From: a virus
Length of the DNA stretch: 64,000 nt
Reading direction: 5' to 3' (one strand)
IMG/VR virus record: IMGVR_UViG_3300042302_000177
Coordinates: 1 to 64,000 of that record
The notes below the pieces were generated by a model. The model saw only the letters and a list, made by a program, of their open reading frames with translations, searched no databases and was not told where the DNA came from. The position numbers and the translations under genes were made by a program. Shown here in pieces: positions 16,925 through 24,785 of this stretch. Every line of letters begins with the position of its first letter. Position 1 is the first letter of the stretch.

Positions 16925-17978
16925 TTTAGAATCTGTCGAGACAAGGTATACGGGTCAATGGAAGACTCATGTACCTGATCTACTTAAAAAGGCAGGACAC
17001 AATGTTCAAATTATCTCTGGTCCCACAGATATTCCTAGTGCTACTACCCCTGGGGCTTTTCTTAATTTTGGCGGCACAAACATCTACAAAGCTCGGCAGG
17101 TTGAGCAGATGGGTCGGCTATTTTGCGACGGAGCCGTTCATGCAGGTGATCATTTTATATTTACTGATGCTTGGCACCCTGGTATCATCAATCTCAAGTA
17201 TATGAGTGAGTTGCTGGGTATTCCAGTAACAACACATGGACTATGGCACGCCGGTAGTTATGACCCTCAAGACTTCCTAGGTCGTCTTGTTGGCAACAGG
17301 CCCTGGGTTAGACACGCCGAAAAGAGTTTCTTCCACGCATTTGATCACAACTATTTTGCAACAAAATTTCATATTGAAATGTTTATGGAAAATTTGTTAG
17401 GTATTGATTTCCGAACAGGTTCTATGCGTTATATGCAGGACAAGCAAATTGTTCGTACAGGGTGGCCCATGGAATATATGGCTGATACCTTAGAGAACTA
17501 TAACACCAGTTCCAAGCATGATCTTATCTTGTTCCCACATCGTATTGCTCCAGAGAAACAGGTTGAAATTTTCCGTGACTTGGCTACACACTTACCACAA
17601 TATGAATTTATTGTGTGTCAAGATACGCAGTTGGACAAGCATGAATATCACAAGTTGCTAGGTCGTGCTAAGATTATTTTCAGTGCAAATTTGCAAGAGA
17701 CACTGGGTATTAGTTGCTACGAAGGTGCATTAGTAGATGCTATACCTATGGTGCCGGATAGATTAAGTTATAGTGAAATGTATTATGAAGGATTCAAATA
17801 TCCTAGTGAGTGGACTAAGGACTGGAACAGTTACCTAGCACATAGACAAGAATTATGTCATCACATTATTGTTACTATGTCTCATTATGACAAGCGGGTG
17901 CCGCAGGTTCGCAAGCAGGCAGCTGATTTAACAGAACTATTCTTTAGTGCAAATAAATTACTGGAGATGATCAAATGA
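16905..17978 (+). CDS. GT-B type glycosyltransferase
   Basis: A 357-residue protein with two Rossmann-like halves. The C-terminal half has typical GT-B elements: DLILFPHRIAPEKQVEIF (start of the nucleotide-sugar domain), YEFIVCQD, YHKLLGRAKIIFSANLQETLG and an E-G-A-L donor loop (CYEGALVDAIPMVPD). The N-terminal half is divergent. T4 glucosylates modified DNA bases. Given DpdA and QueE nearby, DNA-base glycosylation is an attractive idea, but virion-protein or host-envelope sugar transfer is equally compatible. The next gene overlaps its stop by 4 bases (ATGA). Confidence 0.75.
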   Translation: MTIFLVDLESVETRYTGQWKTHVPDLLKKAGHNVQIISGPTDIPSATTPGAFLNFGGTNIYKARQVEQMGRLFCDGAVHAGDHFIFTDAWHPGIINLKYMSELLGIPVTTHGLWHAGSYDPQDFLGRLVGNRPWVRHAEKSFFHAFDHNYFATKFHIEMFMENLLGIDFRTGSMRYMQDKQIVRTGWPMEYMADTLENYNTSSKHDLILFPHRIAPEKQVEIFRDLATHLPQYEFIVCQDTQLDKHEYHKLLGRAKIIFSANLQETLGISCYEGALVDAIPMVPDRLSYSEMYYEGFKYPSEWTKDWNSYLAHRQELCHHIIVTMSHYDKRVPQVRKQAADLTELFFSANKLLEMIK

Positions 17979-18433
17979 AATGGTTTCTAAACTTTTTAGA
18001 ACGTGTTGGTCGCAAAAGAATTGTAATGGATAGACAAAATAATGAACCTTACCTCGAACGCTACTACATTTTTCTTAAAGACAGAAAGCATTTCCCCTTT
18101 AATGTGTTCATTCACAAGTTTCTTAAGTCAGACCCCGATGATGTACATGATCATCCATGGTCTTACGCTACACTTATCTTAAAAGGCGGTTATTATGAAT
18201 GGACTCCTAACTTTGATTCACAAGGTGCCAAGATCAGTGAAACACGGCATTGGCGTGGTCCTGGGCACTGCCGTATTTGCCCTGCTAATAGCTATCACCG
18301 TGTTGAGCTTAAAGAAGGAACAGACTGTTGGACAATGTTCATGCCTGGTCCACAAAAACGAGAATGGGGTTTTCTTGTAAAGAATAAGTGGATCCATAAT
18401 ACAGAATATCTAGAAGAAAAGGCAGTAAAATGA
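17975..18433 (+). CDS. Cupin-like protein
   Basis: A 152-residue single-domain protein with a cupin beta-barrel pattern: DDVHDHPWSYATLILKGGYYEW (His pair followed by strand and glycine turn) and CRICPANSYHRVEL (second cupin motif with His). The histidines could bind a metal, and relatives include sugar-nucleotide epimerases/isomerases and dioxygenases. It directly follows the glycosyltransferase with a 4-base overlap, so sugar handling is a reasonable guess; no substrate can be named. Confidence 0.7.
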   Translation: MKWFLNFLERVGRKRIVMDRQNNEPYLERYYIFLKDRKHFPFNVFIHKFLKSDPDDVHDHPWSYATLILKGGYYEWTPNFDSQGAKISETRHWRGPGHCRICPANSYHRVELKEGTDCWTMFMPGPQKREWGFLVKNKWIHNTEYLEEKAVK

Positions 18434-18606
18434 AAATTGGAAGTGTCTGGCAATCGGCTGATAGAACAACATTTATTATCAAAAATATAGAAATTATCAA
18501 CGAGCAAACTTGGATCTTTTATGTAAACTCAAAGACACAACAAAAATACTCATGCCTAAAAGATGCATTTACTAGCAGATTCCAAGAACAACTCAATAAC
18601 GGATAA
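18430..18606 (+). CDS. Small hypothetical protein
   Basis: A 58-residue open frame from ATG (overlapping the cupin stop, ATGA) to TAA. It reads as a small beta-rich domain (MKIGSVWQSADRTTFIIKNI) followed by a helix. Start and stop fit the head-to-tail packing of the operon, and no other gene fills this interval. Confidence 0.6.
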   Translation: MKIGSVWQSADRTTFIIKNIEIINEQTWIFYVNSKTQQKYSCLKDAFTSRFQEQLNNG

Positions 18607-18611
18607 TATAA

Positions 18612-18887
18612 ATGAACAGTCAAACTAAAGAAGTGATGGACATTCTACAAGAAGAATGTGCTGAAGTAATTCAAGCAGTAAGTAAGATTAGTCGATTCGG
18701 TATTGACAACTTCAAGCCAGGTAAGTCCAAAACTAATCGAGAACACCTTGAAGAAGAATTAGGCGATATGTTAGCAATGATCGATATTATGTTGGAAAAG
18801 AATGTAATATCGTTAGAGCACTTAGAAGTTGCAAAAGCTGCTAAGATTGAAAAATTAAAACAATGGTCTAATATTTTTAATACTTAA
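18612..18887 (+). CDS. mazG: MazG-like nucleotide pyrophosphohydrolase
   Basis: A 91-residue all-alpha NTP pyrophosphohydrolase of the short MazG type: EECAEVIQAVSKISRFG (E-E-x-x-E metal ligands) and EELGDMLAMIDIM (E-x-x-D). Family members hydrolyse NTPs/dNTPs to monophosphates, and in marine phages they are thought to influence nucleotide pools or alarmone levels. It is the last + strand gene before an inverted gene and overlaps that gene's 3' end by 4 bases. Confidence 0.82.
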   Translation: MNSQTKEVMDILQEECAEVIQAVSKISRFGIDNFKPGKSKTNREHLEEELGDMLAMIDIMLEKNVISLEHLEVAKAAKIEKLKQWSNIFNT

Positions 18888-19735
18888 AATTTTGTTATAA
18901 GTTGATCTGCGGACGAAATGCAGGCTTGCATTTTACAAATTTGAGGAGTAGATGGTAGTTCTAAACTACCATCAAATATATTTCCCAAAGGCGAATTATT
19001 ACAATCGCTTCCTCGGACCCAACCTTCTCCACTTATATTAATTCTTTCTATACCTGTATTACATAGTTTGCCTGTAAAGACAGGATTAGACTGCACACTC
19101 TCTGCAGATCTTTCTTCAAAAGTTTTGTTAACACTGACATGATTGTTTAAAACCCATTCTTCCCCAAACAAATATATCAACTGGTCTTTGGTATAGTTTA
19201 ATCTTCCTAGATAGTTGCTAGCCTGTACATATAATAATTCTTTTCCAACTTTAATTCCTAGTGAAGATTCGAGCTCATCTATGCGGTTAAGATCTTCATC
19301 AAAAAAATCAGGTCGAATAGGAACACCTAAATGAAATGGTTTATATTTTTTTTGAAATGCTTTTACAATAAATTTAATAAGATTTAAATTTTGCCAAGAG
19401 TGGCATGTAAGATTTAAAAAATCTACATGAGGTTCTATAGCCCACCAATCCATCCAAAGTTTTCCTCCGGCAGTATGTAGTGTAGTATTTCCGCCATTTT
19501 CTTTACATAGTTTTAACAGTGCAGGGAAATCAAAAAATTCCAACGGATCGCCACCATTAAATATCCAGTCAATATGTCTTCCTAATTTTTTATCATAATG
19601 GTCTATAAATGTGTTTGCTACTGCTAGATATTCATCTACGTGTCTAGGTTTGTCACCTCCCCAAAATGTTTTTGGACAATATTCGCAGCCGCCTGTGCAA
19701 TAATTATGTATCTGCCAGATTACTACTGTTTTCAT
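18884..19735 (-). CDS. Radical SAM protein with SPASM-like C-terminus
   Basis: A 283-residue enzyme with the 4Fe-4S site Cys13-x3-Cys17-x2-Cys20 (NYCTGGCEYCPKTFWGG), a G-G-D-P strand (IFNGGDPLEF) for SAM binding, and a cysteine-rich C-terminus (LCNTGI, GSDCNN, LGNIFDG, ICKMQAC) typical of SPASM/twitch auxiliary-cluster domains. Such enzymes modify peptides, proteins or small molecules. It is the only minus-strand gene within the + strand block, convergent with mazG and divergent from queE, and more AT-rich by eye than its neighbours, suggesting recent acquisition. ATG at 19733-19735 follows AAAGG. No precursor-peptide gene is obvious beside it. Confidence 0.8.
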   Translation of the reverse strand: MKTVVIWQIHNYCTGGCEYCPKTFWGGDKPRHVDEYLAVANTFIDHYDKKLGRHIDWIFNGGDPLEFFDFPALLKLCKENGGNTTLHTAGGKLWMDWWAIEPHVDFLNLTCHSWQNLNLIKFIVKAFQKKYKPFHLGVPIRPDFFDEDLNRIDELESSLGIKVGKELLYVQASNYLGRLNYTKDQLIYLFGEEWVLNNHVSVNKTFEERSAESVQSNPVFTGKLCNTGIERINISGEGWVRGSDCNNSPLGNIFDGSLELPSTPQICKMQACISSADQLITKF

Positions 19736-19753
19736 TTATTTTTACCTTTATAG

Positions 19754-19781
19754 TTGACACGCCTAAATAATAATGTATAAT
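19754..19781 (+). promoter_or_regulatory. Consensus sigma70 promoter for queE
   Basis: TTGACA (19754-19759), a 16-base spacer, then TATAAT (19776-19781). Both boxes are perfect, and the element lies 30 bases before the queE start in the divergent gap between the radical SAM gene and queE. A host-type early promoter is the natural reading. Confidence 0.8.
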
Positions 19782-19811
19782 TACTTATCACCTCTCTTAA
19801 AGGTCTATTAA

Positions 19812-20660
19812 ATGAGCAAAATTAAAGTATCCGAACTATTCTATTCAATCCAAGGAGAAGGGCGTTATATGGGCGTCCCTTCTGTATTCTTACGTACATA
19901 TGGCTGCAACTTTACCTGTCAAGGTTTTGGTATGCCACGCGGTGAACTGAGCGCAGAAGCAGATAAAATTGCAGAACGTGCTGTTGAATTTGCAGAATAC
20001 AAATCACTTCCGCTAGTTAGCACAGGCTGCGACAGTTATGCAAGTTGGCATCCTGCATTTAAAGACCTAAGCCCGATGATCGAAACTGAAGGTCTTGCTA
20101 AGGCTGTAGTTGATACATTGCCGTTTAAAGAATGGCGTGACGAACATCTTGTTATCACGGGTGGTGAGCCGTTGTTGGGGTGGCAAAAGGCCTATCCAGA
20201 TTTGCTGAATCAACCTTGCATGAAAGGTCTTAAAGAAATTACTTTTGAAACTAACGGTACAATGCGTTTAACTGAAAAGTTTAAAGAATATCTAACAGAC
20301 TGGACATTCGGCGGAGATGATAGAGAGATTACATTTAGCGTAAGTGCTAAACTGCCGGCAAGCGGCGAGCCCTGGAAAGATGCTATTAAACCCAAAGTTG
20401 TTTGCGACTATGAGAATTATGGAACAGCATATTTGAAGTTTGTTGTAGAAACAGAACAAGATATCGAAGATGCACTAAGGGCTACAGAAGAATTCCGCGC
20501 TGAAGGATTTACTGGCCATGTATATTTGATGCCGGTAGGTGGAGTAGAGAGTGTTTACGCATTAAATAATAAAACAGTAGCAATAGCCGCTATGAAAAAC
20601 GGACTCCGTTATAGCGATAGATTGCAAGTTCCATTGTTTAAGAACGAATGGGGTACTTGA
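19812..20660 (+). CDS. queE: 7-carboxy-7-deazaguanine synthase (QueE), atypical cysteine spacing
   Basis: A 282-residue radical SAM enzyme converting carboxytetrahydropterin to 7-carboxy-7-deazaguanine on the route to preQ0/queuosine-type bases. It has the QueE opening ELFYSIQGEGRYMGVPSVFL, LRTYGCNFTCQG (Cys32, Cys36), CDSYASW (Cys73) and ITGGEPLLGWQ. The third cluster cysteine lies 36 residues after the second, instead of two, because of an inserted segment (about 38-72). The matching C-D-S context of ordinary QueE shows it is the same cysteine. Product use by the DpdA-like protein at 13.5 kb is likely. It has its own consensus promoter. Confidence 0.88.
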   Translation: MSKIKVSELFYSIQGEGRYMGVPSVFLRTYGCNFTCQGFGMPRGELSAEADKIAERAVEFAEYKSLPLVSTGCDSYASWHPAFKDLSPMIETEGLAKAVVDTLPFKEWRDEHLVITGGEPLLGWQKAYPDLLNQPCMKGLKEITFETNGTMRLTEKFKEYLTDWTFGGDDREITFSVSAKLPASGEPWKDAIKPKVVCDYENYGTAYLKFVVETEQDIEDALRATEEFRAEGFTGHVYLMPVGGVESVYALNNKTVAIAAMKNGLRYSDRLQVPLFKNEWGT

Positions 20661-20661
20661 T

Positions 20662-21129
20662 ATGAACAAATTTATTAAAAAACTTTTTGGCATTGATAAG
20701 ATCGAAAAAGCTATTTCCGATGCCGAGACTAGAATGAGTCAAGCAGTAGACGAAACGGCGGCTCAACAAAGAGAAGCGGAACGAGCAAGACAGGCAGCAG
20801 TACAAGCACAAGAAGAAGAAAGACTTGCGAAGCTTGGACCAAAGGCGCTTGCTACTGAAAAAAAAGAACCTTGGGTGGCGGTACTGGATACTCATGTAAA
20901 CAAGGACAATATCCGCAATGGTTTTTTTGAGCTTGACTGGAATGAATACTTTGTGTTACAGTTAAAAGAAGCTGGTTACAAAGGCGAAACAGAAGAGGCA
21001 GTTGTTGATCAGTGGTTCCAAGAACTTTGCAAAGGTGTTGGGTCAGAATCTGGCGTTGACATGGATCGTAGAGGTAGTGGATTTATTAACGTAAACAATT
21101 TAGGCGACGGTAAGTCGGAAGTATTTTAA
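20662..21129 (+). CDS. Conserved phage protein with N-terminal coiled coil
   Basis: A 155-residue protein. Residues about 10-58 are a charged, alanine/glutamate-rich coiled coil (DAETRMSQAVDETAAQQREA and onward). The rest is a compact conserved domain (EPWVAVLDTHVNKDNIRNGF...FELDWNEYFV). I recall the pattern from T4-like environmental phages, without function. It starts 1 base after queE and overlaps the RNase H start by one base (TAATG). Confidence 0.7.
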   Translation: MNKFIKKLFGIDKIEKAISDAETRMSQAVDETAAQQREAERARQAAVQAQEEERLAKLGPKALATEKKEPWVAVLDTHVNKDNIRNGFFELDWNEYFVLQLKEAGYKGETEEAVVDQWFQELCKGVGSESGVDMDRRGSGFINVNNLGDGKSEVF

Positions 21130-22121
21130 TGTCAAAAACATATATCCTTGTGGATACAGCAAACACGTTCTTTCGGGCACGTCACGTAGTTCGTGGCAGC
21201 ATCGAAGACAAAGTAGGTATGAGTATCTCTACTGTATTGAGCAGTGTTCGCAAGGCGTGGCGAGAATTTAATGGTAACCATGTTATCTTTTTCTTAGAGG
21301 GGCGTAGCTGGCGCAAGGACTATTATGCTCCCTATAAGCGGCAGCGTACAGAAGCCCGGGCAGCTCAGAGTCCACGCGAACAAGAAGAGGATCGAGTGTT
21401 TTGGGAAACGTTTGATCAGTTTAAAGATTTTGTTACCAACAAGACTAATTGTACTGTTTTACAACATCCGCAGCTCGAAGCTGATGATTTAATTGCAGGC
21501 TGGATTCAAAGTCATCCAGCTGACAGCCATGTGATTATTTCGACAGACGGCGACTTCGCACAATTAATTGCACCAAATGTAAAACAGTATAACGGAGTAA
21601 TGCAAGTTACTACAACGCACCAGGGCTACTTTGATGAAAAAGGTAAACGTGTAATCGACAAGAAAACACTGTTGCCGAAACCCGAACCTGATCCTATTTG
21701 GTTGTTGTTTGAAAAATGTATGCGTGGCGATACAAGCGACAACATCTTCAGTGCATATCCCGGTGTCCGTGAAAAGGGTACAAAGAACAAAATTGGACTT
21801 CGTGAAGCATTTGCAGACCGCGATAGCAAAGGCTACAATTGGAACAATATGATGTTGCAGAAGTGGACTGATCACGAAGGTGTCGAGCATCGTGTATTGG
21901 ATGATTATAATCGAAATGTAGTGTTGTGCGATCTTACCGCACAGCCCAATAATATTAAGTTGTTAATTACAGAAACAATCACTGGTGCAACCACTGCAAA
22001 TAAGAATATTCCACAAGTCGGTGTACGACTATTAAAATACTGTGCAGAATACGATCTGCCTAAGATTGGCGAGCAGGTTACTAGTTATGCAGAACCTCTT
22101 AATGCTCGTTACTCAGCATGA
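21129..22121 (+). CDS. rnh: RNase H / 5'-3' exonuclease, FEN-1 family (T4 rnh-like)
   Basis: A 330-residue flap-endonuclease-type nuclease (T4 RNase H: 305). It has the N-terminal D-T-A-N-x-x-F-R (VDTANTFFRARH), EADDLIAGW and ISTDGDFAQL acidic clusters for the two metal ions, and the GDTSDNIFSAYPGV helix-hairpin-helix entry. In T4 it removes RNA primers from Okazaki fragments. It is coupled to neighbouring genes through TAATG and ATGA overlaps. Confidence 0.9.
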   Translation: MSKTYILVDTANTFFRARHVVRGSIEDKVGMSISTVLSSVRKAWREFNGNHVIFFLEGRSWRKDYYAPYKRQRTEARAAQSPREQEEDRVFWETFDQFKDFVTNKTNCTVLQHPQLEADDLIAGWIQSHPADSHVIISTDGDFAQLIAPNVKQYNGVMQVTTTHQGYFDEKGKRVIDKKTLLPKPEPDPIWLLFEKCMRGDTSDNIFSAYPGVREKGTKNKIGLREAFADRDSKGYNWNNMMLQKWTDHEGVEHRVLDDYNRNVVLCDLTAQPNNIKLLITETITGATTANKNIPQVGVRLLKYCAEYDLPKIGEQVTSYAEPLNARYSA

Positions 22122-22141
22122 ATATCAGCAAGGAAGATAAT

Positions 22142-22615
22142 ATGAATGTAATTTCAAAAGTATTAGTACCAAATAAAGAATGGCTTATTAAGGACGAAGA
22201 CAAAAAAATAGGGTCCATTGCTAAACATAAAAAAGGTTACGAATTTTTACGCAAAGGACAAAAGTTTGAATTTAAAAATTTAGATGAACTTAAACAAGAG
22301 TTAGGAATTACCTTAAGTGATTCTGTTAAAAAATCTAACGAACCAGAATCTGTAACATTTTCCATATATGATTATCCTTGCGGATCTAAACCATACGATC
22401 CTATGTATAACGTAAAGAAAAAGTTACCGTTATTTGCTAAAAGTGATAAAAGTAAAAGTCAATATTGTGCAGGTTACTATGTTATTAAATTCCGTAAAGG
22501 GTGGGTTAAAAGTTTTTGTCCTAAATTAATTACTCTTGAAAGGTATCCCTTTCATGGGCCTTACAAAACAGAATCCGAAATGAAAGCTGCACTAAACACA
22601 GTTAACAAACAATGA
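22142..22615 (+). CDS. Conserved phage protein of unknown function
   Basis: A 157-residue protein from the ATG at 22142, which has AAGGA at 22130-22134. A start at 22118 (8 residues longer) overlaps the RNase H stop and is possible. It is lysine-rich, with two parts: GSIAKHKKGYEFLRKGQKFEF, then a conserved block around FSIYDYPCGSKPYDPMYNVK and FHGPYKTESEM. The G-P-Y-x-T-E-x-x-M-K-A ending is a recurrent phage motif. Function unknown. Confidence 0.7.
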   Translation: MNVISKVLVPNKEWLIKDEDKKIGSIAKHKKGYEFLRKGQKFEFKNLDELKQELGITLSDSVKKSNEPESVTFSIYDYPCGSKPYDPMYNVKKKLPLFAKSDKSKSQYCAGYYVIKFRKGWVKSFCPKLITLERYPFHGPYKTESEMKAALNTVNKQ

Positions 22616-22833
22616 AACAACTCAATACATTACCGATTGAAGACTTTTTAAATAAAGCTAGAATTGCAATTAAAAGTAATCAAAATTCAGTTACTTTAAG
22701 CATAAAAGAGGTTACAGATTTGCAAAATAGTCTTAGTATTGTAATGACTAGGCTTGCAGGCGAGTTAGATGTAATAGCAAAAAATCAAAATAATGATGTA
22801 ATCCAGATTAAAATGGATGGTGGTAAATTTTAA
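22612..22833 (+). CDS. Small hypothetical protein, likely helical
   Basis: A 73-residue protein with long amphipathic helices (IEDFLNKARIAIKSN; VTDLQNSLSIVMTRLAGEL) and no other motif. Starts at the ATGA overlap with the previous gene. A possible oligomeric accessory protein; nothing firmer can be said. Confidence 0.62.
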   Translation: MKQLNTLPIEDFLNKARIAIKSNQNSVTLSIKEVTDLQNSLSIVMTRLAGELDVIAKNQNNDVIQIKMDGGKF

Positions 22834-22874
22834 ATACCCTGCTAAATATATACGCACTTTTCGGAGACGTATGT

Positions 22875-23174
22875 ATGAGCAGACCAAAACCAAATATTTT
22901 ATTAGAGATTACAAATAAAAAGAATTACAAAACTGATCAGGTTTTGGAAGCTGATGCTATCTGGGCTGTATTCTACAAAGACAAACCTATCAATTTAAAA
23001 ACCAGCAGTGTAGTAGCACAACAACTAGGTCCAAAGTATAAAAAAGTAAGTTTTTCAAATAGTGGACATGCGTTTAATCTATCCGAAAAACTAAACAAAA
23101 CTTTCAATACAACAGACTTTTCCGTGTATAAGTTGACTACCGGAGAAAAAGTCGAAAATGAATCCGAAGCATGA
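22875..23174 (+). CDS. Small hypothetical phage protein
   Basis: A 99-residue protein beginning MSRPKPNILLEITNKKNYKT, followed by a beta-rich section (AIWAVFYKDKPINLKT). CGGAGA lies about 9 bases before the ATG. A CTAAATATATA element at 22842-22852 precedes it and could be a TAAATA-type phage promoter. It overlaps the next gene by 17 bases. Confidence 0.65.
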   Translation: MSRPKPNILLEITNKKNYKTDQVLEADAIWAVFYKDKPINLKTSSVVAQQLGPKYKKVSFSNSGHAFNLSEKLNKTFNTTDFSVYKLTTGEKVENESEA

Positions 23175-23547
23175 AATAACCAAAGCTGTCCTGGAGTCAT
23201 TAGGATTGCCCGCCGACGAACAAAGGATCAAAAAAACTATTCCTACCTGGTGGGTTAACACCAGAAACAAGCTCAAAGGTGGGCTACGCCTAACTGAGCA
23301 AGGGTTCGAATGTCTCCAGAAAGCAGATATTAAATGTTATGAGATAAAATTTGAAGAACCCATTTTATTCACTAATGAATTAGCCATTTGGATAGATCAA
23401 AATATTGATTGCCCGTTTTACTTAACTGCTCGAAAAATATGGGTTTTTGGTGAGAAAACCGCAGTACAATTAGTGTTGTTTTCTGGCAACATAGCTAAAT
23501 TTCATAGAGCCCAAAAAAGATTTACAGAAAAACAGAAAACATCTTGA
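23158..23547 (+). CDS. Hypothetical phage protein
   Basis: A 129-residue basic protein with an N-terminal helix resembling small phage regulators (KHEITKAVLESLGLPADEQ), a W-W-V-N-T-R-N-K-L-K-G-G-L-R-L-T block and a beta-rich C-terminus. No fold is assigned. Its stop codon (TGA, 23545-23547) lies inside the -35 box of the next promoter. Confidence 0.65.
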   Translation: MNPKHEITKAVLESLGLPADEQRIKKTIPTWWVNTRNKLKGGLRLTEQGFECLQKADIKCYEIKFEEPILFTNELAIWIDQNIDCPFYLTARKIWVFGEKTAVQLVLFSGNIAKFHRAQKRFTEKQKTS

Positions 23548-23572
23548 CAAGACCGCAGATCTTTGCTACAAT
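23544..23572 (+). promoter_or_regulatory. Sigma70-type promoter upstream of the MoxR-like ATPase
   Basis: TTGACA (23544-23549), a 17-base spacer, then TACAAT (23567-23572): a near-perfect host-type promoter 50 bases before the ATPase start, leaving a leader of about 45 bases. Confidence 0.75.
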
Positions 23573-23622
23573 AGTGACACTGTAAACAATTTACTTTAAC
23601 AGTTTTTTAAAGAAAGCGCACT

Positions 23623-24705
23623 ATGTCAAAAGAAATTTCCGCAAATCGCACAGTTGGTCCAAACGAAGCTAAGGCAGCTATCCGTAAATGCTTGAAAAAG
23701 CAACGTCCGGTTTTTATGTGGGGTCCCCCCGGTATTGGTAAATCCGATATTGTTAAACAACTAGGCGATGAGTCAGATCGCGAAGTCATCGACGTTCGTT
23801 TGAGTTTATGGGAACCTACTGACATTAAAGGTATTCCGTATTACAATTCTACTTCCAATACAATGACTTGGGCACCTCCTGCAGAACTGCCTACAGATCC
23901 AGAGTCTACTGCTATTCTGTTTTTGGATGAATTGAACTCTGCGGCTCCTGCTACACAGGCAGCGGCTTTCCAGTTAGTATTGAATCGTCGTGTTGGTACT
24001 TATCAATTGCCAAAAGGTGTTAGCATTGTTGCCGCAGGTAACCGTGAAACTGACAAGGGTGTTACTTATCGTATGCCTGCTCCGTTGGCTAACCGTTTCC
24101 TGCATTTGGAACTCCGTACAGATTTTGAAGACTGGCATCAGTGGGCAGTTAACAATAGAATTCACGAACAGGTTGTCGGTTATATTGGTTTTGCCAAGCA
24201 GGACTTGTATGACTTTGATCCAAAGTCTAGCTCACGCTCATTTGCTACTCCTCGCTCGTGGTCATTTGTATCCGAATTGTTGGAGGAAGATGATGTTCCA
24301 GAAAACACATTAACTGATTTGATTGCAGGTGCTATCGGTGAGGGCCTTGCTGTTAAATTTATGGCACACCGCAAGGTTGCTAAACAGATGCCGAAACCAG
24401 AAGATATCTTAGCAGGTAAGATTAAGAAATCGGATATCAAAGAAATCTCTGCTATGTATTCGTTGACTATTAGCCTGTGCTACGAGCTCCAAGAAGCTGA
24501 TAAAAAGAAAGCTAAGAACTGGGATGAAATGGCAGACAACTTCTTTGGATTCATGATGGATAACTTCCCAACTGAATTAGTTGTTATGGGTGCAAAGGTT
24601 GCGTTGACTAACTATCAACTGCCGTTTGATGCTAGCAAATTGAAGAACTTTGACAAGTTCCACGATAAGTACGGCAAGTACATTATCCAGGCAATGGAAG
24701 GTTAA
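23623..24705 (+). CDS. MoxR-type AAA+ ATPase
   Basis: A 360-residue AAA+ protein: Walker A GPPGIGKS (34-41), Walker B ILFLDE (96-101), sensor-1 region IVAAGNRETD and an arginine-finger region APLANRF. The MoxR group typically works as a chaperone with a VWA-domain partner, and exactly such a partner is encoded next. It has its own promoter and is followed by an intrinsic terminator, so its transcript can be uncoupled from the partner gene. Its role in infection is not known; remodelling of a metal-dependent host or phage complex is a possibility. Confidence 0.85.
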   Translation: MSKEISANRTVGPNEAKAAIRKCLKKQRPVFMWGPPGIGKSDIVKQLGDESDREVIDVRLSLWEPTDIKGIPYYNSTSNTMTWAPPAELPTDPESTAILFLDELNSAAPATQAAAFQLVLNRRVGTYQLPKGVSIVAAGNRETDKGVTYRMPAPLANRFLHLELRTDFEDWHQWAVNNRIHEQVVGYIGFAKQDLYDFDPKSSSRSFATPRSWSFVSELLEEDDVPENTLTDLIAGAIGEGLAVKFMAHRKVAKQMPKPEDILAGKIKKSDIKEISAMYSLTISLCYELQEADKKKAKNWDEMADNFFGFMMDNFPTELVVMGAKVALTNYQLPFDASKLKNFDKFHDKYGKYIIQAMEG

Positions 24706-24709
24706 AATT

Positions 24710-24728
24710 GGCCCTTAGGGGCCTTTTT
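24710..24728 (+). terminator. Rho-independent terminator after the MoxR-like gene
   Basis: GGCCC (24710-24714), loop TTAG, GGGCC (24719-24723), then TTTTT, starting 5 bases after the stop codon. It is preceded by an A-rich tract (AAAATT). Confidence 0.82.
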
Positions 24729-24730
24729 AC

Positions 24731-24759
24731 TTGCTCTTTTGATAAATTGAATGTATAAT
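24731..24759 (+). promoter_or_regulatory. Weak-to-moderate sigma70-like promoter for the VWA gene
   Basis: TATAAT (24754-24759) is perfect; a 17-base spacer leads back to TTGCTC (24731-24736), a poor -35. It sits between the terminator and the next gene, whose ATG at 24786 has a TAGGAGT ribosome site, so an initiation signal is expected here. Confidence 0.55.
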
Positions 24760-24785
24760 AGTACTATCGCAACTAGGAGTAATAA

